Positions 11,041 through 20,795 of a stretch of DNA of 64,000 nt are shown here, in pieces; the stretch's first letter is position 1, and each line of letters begins with the position of its first letter. Made by a program: the position numbers and the translations under genes. The stretch spans positions 310,001 to 374,000 of the forward strand of contig OZ025859.1 of assembly GCA_964019425.1 (NCBI GenBank). Direction: 5' to 3'. This stretch comes from Flectonema sp. DT1601. Its lineage: Eukaryota > Euglenozoa > Diplonemea > Diplonemida > Diplonemidae. The notes below the pieces were generated by a model that saw only the letters and a program-made list of their open reading frames with translations, did not search any database and was not told the origin of the DNA.

Positions 11041-11872
11041 CCATGGTGTCCAACTAAATTAAAGGACAAGTCTGGGATAATCCCTGCCAGAGGGGCGAGT
11101 ATTCTACCATGGTTGAAATACTCTGGCAACTGATCTTCAATTTTATGTTGTTTGTTAGCTGCTGGTGTATCTTGATTATGTGTTGATACTTGCATTTTTT
11201 TATTTGTAATCTTCTATTACAATCCTCTTTCTGTTCTGGTCTGTTACTTCATTTGTCTTGTTTAACTTCAGTTATATCCATTTTACTTTTTATTGTTTCC
11301 CATCTACTTTTTATTTTCTATTAGTTCTGGTCAGAAACCCCTGGGCAGCAAAAAGGAAAGTAGTTTAGTACTTCTGGGTGTTTGGCATCACCCCCCATAG
11401 TGAGCAAGTACAACAGGTAGCATTGGTAGTCTGTTGATCCTGAGTGATCCCAGCTACAGTTTTGTTTTTCTTTCTTTTTTTTAGAAGAAGATCAGGACAT
11501 CCAAGCACTGCTGGATAGTTGCTGAATGCAGGGCCTGCCTGTGGCATTATAATAACAGGCTAAGTCATTTGTAGTTCATAGTTTACCTTTGATTTTATAA
11601 CTTCACACAGGGTACTATGAACGATGAGAGATCCAGTGGGATCACTCAGGGTCTAGTAGAGACCACCAATGTTGTGCGTTGATAGGCAAGGTGACCAACC
11701 TTGACATTCTTTCTTTTCTCTCCTGTTGTGACAAACACAAAATACACACACAGCTTACAGTGTGTTCTTTGTGTATGTTTTCTTCAGGTGTGAGTAGTTT
11801 TTTTGTTCTTGCTCTTCAGGGAGGGCCTTAGCCAAAAGCTAACAGTCCAAATCTCACCTGGAAATTCAACTC
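11041..11872 (+). repeat. 833-bp repeat, full-length copy 2b
   Basis: Same start (CCATGGTGTCC) and same end (AATTCAACTC) as copy 1, with scattered single differences. The LINE frame resumes at the next base. Confidence 0.85.
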
Positions 11873-12301
11873 AGAGACTCGATCATCGCTAATGGCTTCG
11901 ACTGTAACATTTTTACTATTGAAGTTGGCGTACGAGGAAACATCTGCATGGACCAGCTGAACATCTGGACACGTCACATCGGTTCACCTTTAGCACCAAC
12001 AAAAGCTTTATTTTGTGAATGCACCAGAATCGCCAGACAGTGCTCATATGTTCTGTTCCAGACGAGGAACCTCCCCACGTGGCATTCAAGACCACTAATG
12101 CGCAGCATTAAAGAAGAACCTGCCACCGCAAGTTTTATAAAAGATGGTAAAGAAATCTTCCCTGTGGAAGAAGTCAAAATCCACAAAGTAACAAAACTGA
12201 AAACGATCGAAAAGCTCACCATTGAAAGATCGTGGCTTGAGAAATGTTTTATCTGGCAAACTTGTTACGCATCGGCTCTTTCTATTCTACTCATTGCCAA
12301 T
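11873..12301 (+). CDS. R2-like LINE endonuclease C-terminus
   Basis: The frame reads RDSIIANGFD...FTIEVGVRG, which is the tail of R2-type restriction-like endonucleases where an (F/V)xVEVG(C/V)RG motif follows the catalytic core. It then gives a basic C-terminal segment ending near WHSRPLMRS (about 12110). From about 12110 to 12301 the frame stays open, but I cannot assign the sequence; it may be LINE 3' end. The same frame runs without a stop into the coiled-coil ORF at 12302, giving an accidental chimera. Confidence 0.7.
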
Positions 12302-13774
12302 GGTTCTTCTTCCTCCCCGGCCCCTTCTTTTTTGTTAGATGAGGATGAGCTCACTGGACTCTCCTTGTCATTCTCTTCTATTTCTTCCATCTCTCTCCAG
12401 AATTCCCCACCTGAACTCATGTCAACGGGATCGCAAACACTTCCTGCTGATTTCGCTATAGTGATAAGAAGTCAATCTGACATGGGTTCCCAAACCCCCT
12501 TGTACAATAAAAAAGAAGGAAGATTAAGGCTGAAACTTTCCTTGAAATGCCAGATTTTAGAAAACGAACTAGAACAAATGAAAGAACGAATGTTTTATGT
12601 TCTATTTTTATTTTACTTTAATGCGATGTCAGCCTCCCTTGAGAATGACAAGCAGCTACTGAATGGATTGTCTATTGAGAACAAAGCATCCAAACAACGG
12701 GCCGCCGAGAGTGTATCTCACAGCCCACTCCCTTTAAATCTATCCGCACCCCCATCTGTCTTTAACGTAGAAACGGAACAGAAAAAACGTGAACTATTGG
12801 AAAAAGAGAATCAACACCTGATCGCTGAATGTGATTTAGTGAAAAGTTCTCTTCTCTCATTAGTTCAAAGAACTAACTCTCTGGAGGAAAAAAGGACGAG
12901 CGAGCTGGCGCGACAATCACAAAGAGCGGACCACGCTGAAATGTTTTATTTCAACTTACAACAAAGGTTCATTCTATTAAACAATGAATTAGAATCTAAG
13001 TGTAGGGACGAAACTGGAACAAAAATTCAACTCTATTTGTCTCAACAAGAGGTCGCAACATTGCGTGCTGGCCCTCAACTGTCCCATTTTTCCCAACAAT
13101 TTTCCCCAACACCCCCTTTTTTATTCGAATCAACGTCCACGGTAAAGAATTATCGACTCCCTCTCATCGCAACAACCTATTACTCCTGGACTCCCAAACC
13201 CCGTCTTTCCTTTTTTTTTAAACCTCATTCTCCATTGATCACGTTCCCTTCTGAACTGTCTCAAAGTAGACTACTGGTATCGTCTTCTGCTCAAACGGAA
13301 CAAGAAAAAGACAGTGCGGCGACCTCATCGACGGAAGATTCACCTATTGCGAGGCAATGGTCCGAAGGTAGACTCGATTTACTGGACAACTACTGTCAAG
13401 CGGTAAGTGACTCTCTCCAGACAAATGAGAAAGTGGCGCTGCTCTCGGAAAAACTAGTGGAAGAGCAACGTCGATGCTCCGAGTTGAGCTATCAACAGAA
13501 GACTATCCATAAAGAACAACTGGATCATTCCATGTTGTTGATGGAGATGGCCAGTGAGCTCTCTGAGCAACTCTATTTGGCAAAAGACCAAAACAGAGCT
13601 CTCAAATTTCAGTTACAAACATGGGCAAATGGTTTTAACCCACCCGAAAAGGAAGCGCAAGAAGAAAATGAGACCCCAAAGCGTCCGAGGGAGCGCCTAT
13701 CCCAAAAAAAGCGAACTCCACCCTCAACGAATCCTCATGATCGCAGAAGAATCTTTTTAGATGACGATTGCTAA
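12302..13774 (+). CDS. Coiled-coil protein of the macro-repeat, copy B
   Basis: I do not recognise this protein. About 490 residues, with Ser/Pro-rich N-terminal parts, two heptad-rich stretches (around ENELEQMKER and KKRELLEKENQHLIAE to LNNELESK), a hydrophobic proline-rich middle, the block TPIARQWSEGRLDLLDNYC (its first residue is S here), a third coiled coil, and a basic C-terminus ending in an acidic IFLDDDC. Copy D is nearly identical; copy C is a diverged paralogue keeping the same layout. There is no ATG where homology begins; the first in-frame ATG is at 12419. A pyrimidine tract ending CTCTCCAG near 12400 looks like a 3' splice site, so the first exon may lie elsewhere. No enzyme motifs seen. 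Confidence 0.7.
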   Translation, partial: GSSSSPAPSFLLDEDELTGLSLSFSSISSISLQNSPPELMSTGSQTLPADFAIVIRSQSDMGSQTPLYNKKEGRLRLKLSLKCQILENELEQMKERMFYVLFLFYFNAMSASLENDKQLLNGLSIENKASKQRAAESVSHSPLPLNLSAPPSVFNVETEQKKRELLEKENQHLIAECDLVKSSLLSLVQRTNSLEEKRTSELARQSQRADHAEMFYFNLQQRFILLNNELESKCRDETGTKIQLYLSQQEVATLRAGPQLSHFSQQFSPTPPFLFESTSTVKNYRLPLIATTYYSWTPKPRLSFFFKPHSPLITFPSELSQSRLLVSSSAQTEQEKDSAATSSTEDSPIARQWSEGRLDLLDNYCQAVSDSLQTNEKVALLSEKLVEEQRRCSELSYQQKTIHKEQLDHSMLLMEMASELSEQLYLAKDQNRALKFQLQTWANGFNPPEKEAQEENETPKRPRERLSQKKRTPPSTNPHDRRRIFLDDDC

Positions 13775-14100
13775 GTTCTAGTTTCTATTAGTATTAAATT
13801 ATTTGTATTATTTTGTCGATATGTTTATGTCTGTCCGATCATAACGTCAATCAGATTAATTGTTAATTGTAATTGGTTTGAGCGCTTATCAAAAAAAAAA
13901 AAAAGCGAACTCCAACCTCAACGAACTTTCATGATCGCAGAAGAATCTTTTTAGATGACGATTGCTAAGTTCTAGTTTCTATTAGTATTTATTTATTTGT
14001 ATTATTTTGTCGATATGTTTATGTCCGTCAGATCATAACGTTAATCAGATTAATTGTCAATTGTTAATTGTAAATGGTCTAAACCCCAATCCAAGTTCCC
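13775..14100 (+). other. 3' flank of coiled-coil ORF, with local duplication of the ORF end
   Basis: About 85 bases covering the end of the ORF (13709-13795) are repeated at about 13904-13990 with small changes. The rest is AT-rich. Copies C (23867-24040) and D (35935-36027, inverted) share the stretch containing TCGATATGTTTATGTC. Confidence 0.65.
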
Positions 14101-14254
14101 AAGGCTTGGCATAGATTTGAGTGACGCCTTACTGGCCTCCTCATCCTCTATGAGTGGTGAGGGGGCCAGCAATGGTTTTTTTTTTTTTTCTCTTATTTCT
14201 TTTTTTCTTTTTCTTTTACTCTAATAGGAAATATTTTTGAACAAAATGTGATTA

Positions 14255-14289
<35 letters not shown>

Positions 14290-14340
14290 AATGAATAATA
14301 AAAAAAAAAAAAAAAAAAAAAACATGCCTTGGGAATACAA
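14090..14340 (+). repeat. Conserved block with long-range inverted repeat, copy B
   Basis: TTCCCAAGGCTTGGCAT at about 14096-14112 is mirrored by ATGCCTTGGGAA at about 14324-14336, separated by a T-rich then A-rich stretch that could pair into one long hairpin. Copies C (24043-24288) and D (35655-35900, inverted) have the same arrangement. Confidence 0.7.
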
Positions 14341-15122
14341 CCAAAGCCCCAATTAATCGGTCCTTTCTTTTTTCCTTCTTGTCAAGTGATCGCTCCACTC
14401 GTCGATCACCAAAACCGATTGTATTTATATCTGTTCTTTTCTCAACGATCGGCTATACCGATCTTTTTTTTTAAAAATAATTGTTTTCTTCTTCTCGACG
14501 ATCAGATCCAATTGATCGACCTTTTCTTTTTTTTTCCTTTATTCCTTCCATCCCTCCCGCTCCCCTTATTTTAATAAAAACAAGATCAGCACAGCTTGAT
14601 CGTTAAACTTTTTTTATTTATTTATTTTTTTTTTTTTTTTTATTTAAACTGATTGTATTTATATCTGGTTATTTTTCTCAACGATCGGCTATGCCGATCG
14701 ACCATTAAAATAATTGTCTTCTTCTTCTCGACGACCAGATCCAATTGATCGACCTTTTCTTTTTTTTTCCTTTATTCCTTCCATCCCTCCCGCTCCCCTT
14801 ATTTTAATAAAAACAAGATCAGCTCAGCTTGATCGTTATTTATTTATTTATTTATTTTTTTTTTTTTTTTGTTGGTCCTAGTCAAGACCTTAAACTGACT
14901 AATCGGTCTTAACTTTAACTAAGTGAATGAACCCTTTCCGTTTTCCTTTTCCCTTTATTACTCTCTATCTGGTCTGTTATGTCATAAATCTCATTTAATT
15001 TTATCATTCATTTTAATTTTCACTGTTTCCCATCTACATTTTATTTTCAAATAGTTCCGGTCTGTCTCTGATGTTAAATAAAACTGATCATGTTAACTCA
15101 ATATTTTTTTTTATTATGTGCA
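14341..15122 (+). repeat. String of GATC-cored hairpins, copy B
   Basis: Two repeats of about 240 bases, each with dyads CGATCGGCTATACCGATC, CGACGATCAGATCCAATTGATCG and GATCAGCTCAGCTTGATC, followed by the GGTCCTAGTCAAGACC dyad and the shared TTTCCCATCTAC module (about 14968-15065). The short frame at 14329-14574 reads only this repeat and is not called. Confidence 0.75.
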
Positions 15123-15219
15123 AGAGATACCAACACGCAAGAGATACCAACGCACATACGAGATACCAGCACTTCCGAGATACCGACACACAAGAGATAC
15201 CAAGACACTTAAGATACCA
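15123..15219 (+). repeat. Iteron cluster, copy B
   Basis: Six AGATACC boxes, identical to copy A. Confidence 0.75.
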
Positions 15220-15534
15220 GCAAGGACAGTGAGAGGTAGAATGAACTCTCCTCCTTGTGTCCGATCCTGATTATTTTTTGTTGAATTGGTAGTGTTACCT
15301 CAGTTTGCTACTCTCGTATCTGTGTTGTGTTAACTCATGTAAGTGATCTTAACTCCTGTTAAATAAAAAAAAAATTTCAAAAAAAAAGAAATTAAAAAAG
15401 AAGAATTTTCAAATGAAGTTATATCAACCCCTGCCACCCATTATGATCAATTCCGCTTGTTTTTTTTTTTTTTTTTTTTTTTTTTCTTCTTTCTTTTCTT
15501 CAAATATAAAAAAAAATTAAAAAATATAAAAGAT
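15220..15534 (+). repeat. Spacer before the minisatellite, copy B
   Basis: Near-identical to 461-769. No gene seen. Confidence 0.7.
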
Positions 15535-16050
15535 GAAACAATGTTATCATTGTTTTTTTTATCGATCGACTATGTCGATTACTTCCAGTTTTCCGTCCTG
15601 GTCAAGACGCTAAACTGATTGTTTTTTTTTTTTTTTTAAAAAATTAATAAAAAGAATATAAAAAAAAAAAAAAAAGAATAAACAATGTTATCATTGTTTT
15701 TTTTTATCGTTCGACTTTGTCGACTAATTTCTATTTTCCGTTTCTTTTCTTTAAATAATAAATAAAAAGAATTTAAAATAAAAAAAAAGAATAAACAATG
15801 TTATCATTGTTTTTTTATCGATCGACTATGTCGATTACTTTCTATTTTCCGTCCTGGTCAAGACGCTAAACTGATTGTTTTTTTTTCAAAATTAATAAAA
15901 AAGAATATAAAAAAAAAAAAAAAAAAAAAAGAATAAACAATGTTATCATTGTTTTTTTATCGATCGACTATGTCGATCACTTTCTATTTTCCGTCCTGGT
16001 CAAGACGCTAAACTGATTGTTTTTTTTTTCAAAATTAATAAAAAAGAATA

Positions 16051-16081
<31 letters not shown>

Positions 16082-18594
16082 TAAACAATGTTATCATTGT
16101 TTTTTTTATCGTTCGACTTTGTTGACTAATTTCTATTTTCCGTTTTTTTTCTTTAAAAAATAAATAAAAAGAATTTAAAATAAAAAAAAAGAATAAACAA
16201 TGTTATCATTGTTTTTTTATCGATCGACTATGTCGATCACTTTCTATTTTCCGTCCTGGTCAAGACGCTAAACTGATTGTTTTTTTTTTTCAAAATTAAT
16301 AAAAAAGAATATAAAAAAATACAAAAAAAAAGAATAAACAATGTTATCATTGTTTTTTTTTTTATCGTTCGACTTTGTCGACTAATTTCTATTTTCCGTT
16401 TCTTTTCTTTAAAGAATAAATAAAAAGAATTTAAAATAAAAAAAAAGAATAAACAATGTTATCATTGTTTTTTTTATCGATCGACTATGTCGATCACTTT
16501 CTATTTTCCGTCCTGGTCAAGACGCTAAACTGATTGTTTTTTTTTTTCAAAATTAATAAAAAAGAATATAAAAAAATACAAAAAAAAAGAATAAACAATG
16601 TTATCATTGTTTTTTTTTATCGTTCGACTTTGTCGACTAATTTCTATTTTCCGTTTTTTTTCTTTTAAAAATAAATAAAAAGAATTTAAAATAAAAAAAA
16701 AGAATAAACAATGTTATCATTGTTTTTTTATCGATCGACTATGTCGATCACTTTCTATTTTCCGTCCTGGTCAAGACGCTAAACTGATTGTTTTTTTTTT
16801 TTTCAAAATAAAAAAAAAATATTAAAAAAAAAAAAATAAAAAAAAAGAATAAACAATGTTATCATTGTTTTTCTTTATCGTTCGACTTTGTTGACTAATT
16901 TCTATTTTCCGTTTTTTTTTCTTTAAAAAATAAATAAAAAGAATTTAAAAAAAAAAAAAAAAAAAAAAGAATAAACAATGTTATCATTGTTTTTTTTATC
17001 GATCGACTATGTCGATTACTTTCTATTTTCCGTCCTGGTCAAGACGCTAAACTGATTGTTTTTTTTTCAAAATTAATAAAAAAGAATATAAAAAAATACA
17101 AAAAAAAGAATAAACAATGTTATCATTGTTTTTTTTATCGATCGACTATGTCGATTACTTTCTATTTTCCGTCCTGGTCAAGACGCTAAACTGATTGTTT
17201 TTTTTTCAAAATTAATAAAAAAGAATATAAAAAAATACAAAAAAAAGAATAAACAATGTTATCATTGTTTTTTTTATCGATCGACTATGTCGATTACTTT
17301 CTATTTTCCGTCCTGGTCAAGACGCTAAACTGATTGTTTTTTTTTTCAAAATTAATAAAAAAGAATATAAAAAAATACAAAAAAAAGAATAAACAATGTT
17401 ATCATTGTTTTTTTTATCGATCGACTATGTCGATTACTTTCTATTTTCCGTCCTGGTCAAGACGCTAAACTGATTGTTTTTTTTTTCAAAATAAAAAAAA
17501 AATATTAAAAAAAAAAAAATAAAAAAAAAGAATAAACAATGTTATCATTGTTTTTTTTTATCGTTCGACTTTGTTGACTAATTTCTATTTTCCGTTTTTT
17601 TTCTTTAAAAAATAAATAAAAAGAATTTAAAAAAAAAAAAAAAAAAAAGAATAAACAATGTTATCATTGTTTTTTTTATCGATCGACTATGTCGATTACT
17701 TTCTATTTTCCGTCCTGGTCAAGACGCTAAACTGATTGTTTTTTTTTCAAAATTAATAAAAAAAAAGAATATAAAAAAATACAAAAAAAAGAATAAACAA
17801 TGTTATCATTGTTTTTTTTTATCGTTCGACTTTGTCGACTAATTTCTATTTTCCGTTTTTTTTCTTTAAAAAATTAATAAAAAGAATTTAAAATAAAAAA
17901 AAAAAAGAATAAACAATGTTATCATTGTTTTTTTTATCGATCGACTATGTCGATTACTTTCTATTTTCCGTCCTGGTCAAGACGCTAAACTGATTGTTTT
18001 TTTTTTCAAAATTAATAAAAAAGAATATAAAAAAAATAAAAAAAAAAAAGAATAAACAATGTTATCATTGTTTTTTTTTATCGTTCGACTTTGTTGACTA
18101 ATTTCTATTTTCCATTTTTTTTCTTTTTAAAAATAAATAAAAAGAATTAAAATAAAAAAAAAAAAAAAAGAATAAACAATGTTATCATTGTTTTTTTTAT
18201 CGATCGACTATGTCGATTACTTTCTATTTTCCGTCCTGGTCAGGACGCTAAACTGATTGTTTTTTCTTTAAAAATAAATAAAAAGAATAAAAAAAAAAAA
18301 AAAAGGAATAAACAATGTTATCATTGTTTTTTTTTTATCGATCGACTATGTCGATTACTTACTATTTTCCGTCCTGGTCAAGACGCTAAACTGATTGTTT
18401 TTTCTTTAAAATAATTAAAAAGATTTAAAAAAAAAAAAAAAAAAAAAAATGAATAAACAATGTTATCATTGTTTTTTTTTCTATCGATCAACTATGTCGA
18501 TTAATTTCTATTTTCCGTCCTGATCGAGACGCTAAACTGATTGTTTCCTTTTTTTAAATAATAAATAAGAAAAAAAAAAAAAAAAAAAAAAAAA
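15535..18594 (+). repeat. Stem-loop minisatellite array, copy B
   Basis: Same two unit types as 770-5338 but about 1.5 kb shorter. The array ends match copy A closely, so the length difference comes from internal loss or gain of units. Confidence 0.95.
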
Positions 18595-18799
18595 AGAGCA
18601 TCTCCCTGCTATCCCTCATATCCCCACAATAATATTATACCTTTTCATTTTCTCTTTCCTTTTCTGGTCTTTTTTTTTTTCTTTTTTTCCTTTTTCATAC
18701 AACGTTTTTTATTTATATATATATATTTTTTTTTTTTTTTTCATGTTTGATTATTTCCTCTTCATTTTTTTTTTTCTTTTCTTTTCTTTCTTTTTTTTT
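18595..18799 (+). repeat. GAGCATCTCC block, copy B, left of YR element 1
   Basis: Matches 5339-5550. The match breaks inside a T-run at about 18799 where YR element 1 begins, and resumes after it at about 22557. Confidence 0.8.
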
Positions 18800-18915
18800 G
18801 CATTTAACAAGTATTGTAAGAACGAAAAAGAATGTTGGCAGCACACGTAAACCTCCTTTAGCTTTATCAGTTTAAGTCGGTTCACGGTTTCGTGCACAAA
18901 CAAAAAACTCACAAA

Positions 18916-19803
18916 ATGTCGAAAGTAGATATCCCACAAGATTTCGACTGGTCAACTGTCGAGGTGCCTGAGATCCCGGAAGGGGCGCATCCGTCAGCGA
19001 CAGACCAATGTTGTGTGTTTCCGTTATGCGGAAAAATACATACGGACGGCACGAACTGTCACCGATGCGGTGAAATGGGCGAGACGGAATGTCTCAAGTC
19101 CCGTTTAGGCAACGACGAAGTCACCCAAGCCAGGTGGTTGCCTGAGGCATCCCAGGAATGGGTGTGTCCTCCATGTGGGTTTGTGCTCCGGAATGGAGCC
19201 CCATATGCAATGCTCGTACCGGAAGGGCGACATTTTAACGCAACGATGCCAGTTGCGGAAACAGTTAAGGAATTAACTGTAGTGGAGCGGGTGACGATGG
19301 ATCCACGTAGGGTCGTCACTTGGGTGGAAAACCTAAAAACCCCGTCTGGCCTGAATTACGTGTTTGCAGGTTTGCAACAGCGTTACGGCACAGTCAACGG
19401 AAAAGCAATCCCGGAGACTGCTGTCGAGGGCGGGGGGGCAGTGTCGCACGAAATGCGGCACTTGCTGAGAATGATTGACGGCCTGCTACCGGTCTCCAAC
19501 AGCTCAGGGCACGTCAGGCAGACGTTGCAAGTGGCGGTGGACCGCATGGAAGATCTGCTGTTCTCGACGAGGAACAGAAAGATGACCGGCGCCTATGAGG
19601 GGTACCTCAAGACGTACGGATACGGGGAGTATACGGAGCGACTAATTGGCCTCGCGATGAAGGAGACGATGAGAACCGCGCTCCCGGGACAAACCCACGA
19701 GGGTGACCAAATGAGCGGTGGCGACCGTAAACGTCATTTTTCCGGGAAGGGAGCTGGAGGAAATTTTTCCGGGAAGGGAGCTGGAGGAAAGAGGAAGTAT
19801 TGA
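18916..19803 (+). CDS. YR element 1 gag-like protein with Cys-rich N-terminus
   Basis: About 295 residues from an ATG at 18916. The N-terminal third has CVFPLCG, CHRCGEMGETEC and CPPC, which look like zinc-binding pairs, and the C-terminus repeats FSGKGAGG twice before a basic tail, a likely nucleic-acid-binding end. Gag identity is inferred from position, size and the basic tail, not from a recognised domain. Its stop is directly followed by the ATG of the recombinase frame. Confidence 0.65.
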   Translation: MSKVDIPQDFDWSTVEVPEIPEGAHPSATDQCCVFPLCGKIHTDGTNCHRCGEMGETECLKSRLGNDEVTQARWLPEASQEWVCPPCGFVLRNGAPYAMLVPEGRHFNATMPVAETVKELTVVERVTMDPRRVVTWVENLKTPSGLNYVFAGLQQRYGTVNGKAIPETAVEGGGAVSHEMRHLLRMIDGLLPVSNSSGHVRQTLQVAVDRMEDLLFSTRNRKMTGAYEGYLKTYGYGEYTERLIGLAMKETMRTALPGQTHEGDQMSGGDRKRHFSGKGAGGNFSGKGAGGKRKY

Positions 19804-20742
19804 ATGGAGGAAAAACCACACGATGTGTGGGGGCCTGTTCCGGAAGGGACGCAAGGCAAAAAGCGGATCGGAAGACCGCCGAAAAAATCACTTGCCATAG
19901 TGAACTCGGAGAAACTCGAGGAACTCGAGAGTCAGCTGGACCTGACACTGACCGGTTGTTTCGCCGAATCGACACAAGCATCGATAAGATCGGTAATGCG
20001 AAATTGGATCCCCTTCGATGCAACCATATGTGCGATAAAACCGGATATGCCGCCGACGCGGAGTTTCCTCCTGTGGCTACAGGCAAAGATCAACTTGGGA
20101 GAGTTGCAACCACAGTCGGCGAACCAATACTTGGCAAGTTTTCGCTCGGCTGCAATTCCGCCCACAGCTGCATTCCGGAAGGCCATGACAAGGTCAACAG
20201 ACGAAAATCAGCGAAGGGAGGGAATGCTGACGAAAATACGCACCAAGGAAGAGATCACGGAAGTAATCCGTCGACAGGAAGGGATGTATGTAGCGGTGTT
20301 GGCCACACAATGGTCTCTGGCGGCGAGATTTATCGACCTGATGCTACTGAGGAGACGGGACATCCGGGAAGTCAGGAACGGTTACCTAATTGGCTTGGTC
20401 GGGGGGAAGACCGACAAAACGAGACGAGGTCAATGGATTCTGGTAGCAAAAAATGGCTCTTTATTCCGCGTGGTGTTGCAATGGTTGGCAACAACAAATG
20501 GCGAAATGGTATTCACGGGTTTGAACCGATCGGGATACAACAGATGGCTGGAAAGACATCTCGACACCACGAGCCACTACATACGTCACAGTGCACTCAC
20601 GTATGTCGCGTTGGAGTCGTCGGAACGGGACGCTCAGGCGATGGCGCGGCATGCATCAGGGACGTCAACCCAGTTCTACATACCGCCGGAGACTTGGACC
20701 TCGACTCGGAATACGATAAAAGCGGCCGCACTACTGCAGTGA
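19804..20742 (+). CDS. YR element 1 tyrosine recombinase
   Basis: About 312 residues. It carries the tyrosine recombinase signature: an arginine in ARFIDLMLLRRRDI, HYIRHSALTYV (H-x-x-R), and ARHASGTSTQFY with the His and the nucleophilic Tyr. The enzyme inserts a circular DNA form without target duplication in related elements. The ATG abuts the gag stop (TGAATG). The downstream RT frame overlaps this gene in another frame. Confidence 0.85.
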   Translation: MEEKPHDVWGPVPEGTQGKKRIGRPPKKSLAIVNSEKLEELESQLDLTLTGCFAESTQASIRSVMRNWIPFDATICAIKPDMPPTRSFLLWLQAKINLGELQPQSANQYLASFRSAAIPPTAAFRKAMTRSTDENQRREGMLTKIRTKEEITEVIRRQEGMYVAVLATQWSLAARFIDLMLLRRRDIREVRNGYLIGLVGGKTDKTRRGQWILVAKNGSLFRVVLQWLATTNGEMVFTGLNRSGYNRWLERHLDTTSHYIRHSALTYVALESSERDAQAMARHASGTSTQFYIPPETWTSTRNTIKAAALLQ

Positions 20743-20795
20743 AAGCTATCCATGACAGACCTTTTTGGGCTTCAAAATTGGAAGCAGGATTCCGC

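Larger units (their letters stand above)
5756..12301 (+). mobile_element. R2-like LINE, split by nested repeats
   Basis: A non-LTR retrotransposon with two N-terminal zinc fingers, a reverse transcriptase with FADD, a CCHC knuckle and a restriction-like endonuclease (RPD...ELTCP), the layout of the R2/NeSL/R4 group. Coding pieces lie at 6190-6858, 6855-8892, 9726-10244 and 11873-about 12110. An 833-bp repeat (8893-9725) and a composite repeat block (10245-11872) lie between them, and the protein sequence resumes sensibly on the far side of each. The left edge (5756) follows the leader of copy A directly; the right edge is set where homology to the copy D ORF begins (12302). No clear target duplication was seen. 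Confidence 0.8.

Noticed and set aside
12594-12640. Intron inside the coiled-coil ORF (FYVLFLFYFNAM stretch)
   Set aside because: The hydrophobic stretch looks intron-like and ends in a CAG, but no good donor site was found and the frame stays open, so I left it coding.
14329-14574. 81-aa frame in the GATC hairpin string (also 35418-35663 on the minus strand)
   Set aside because: Reads T-rich repeat sequence; present in both copies only because they are near-identical DNA; no match in copy C.
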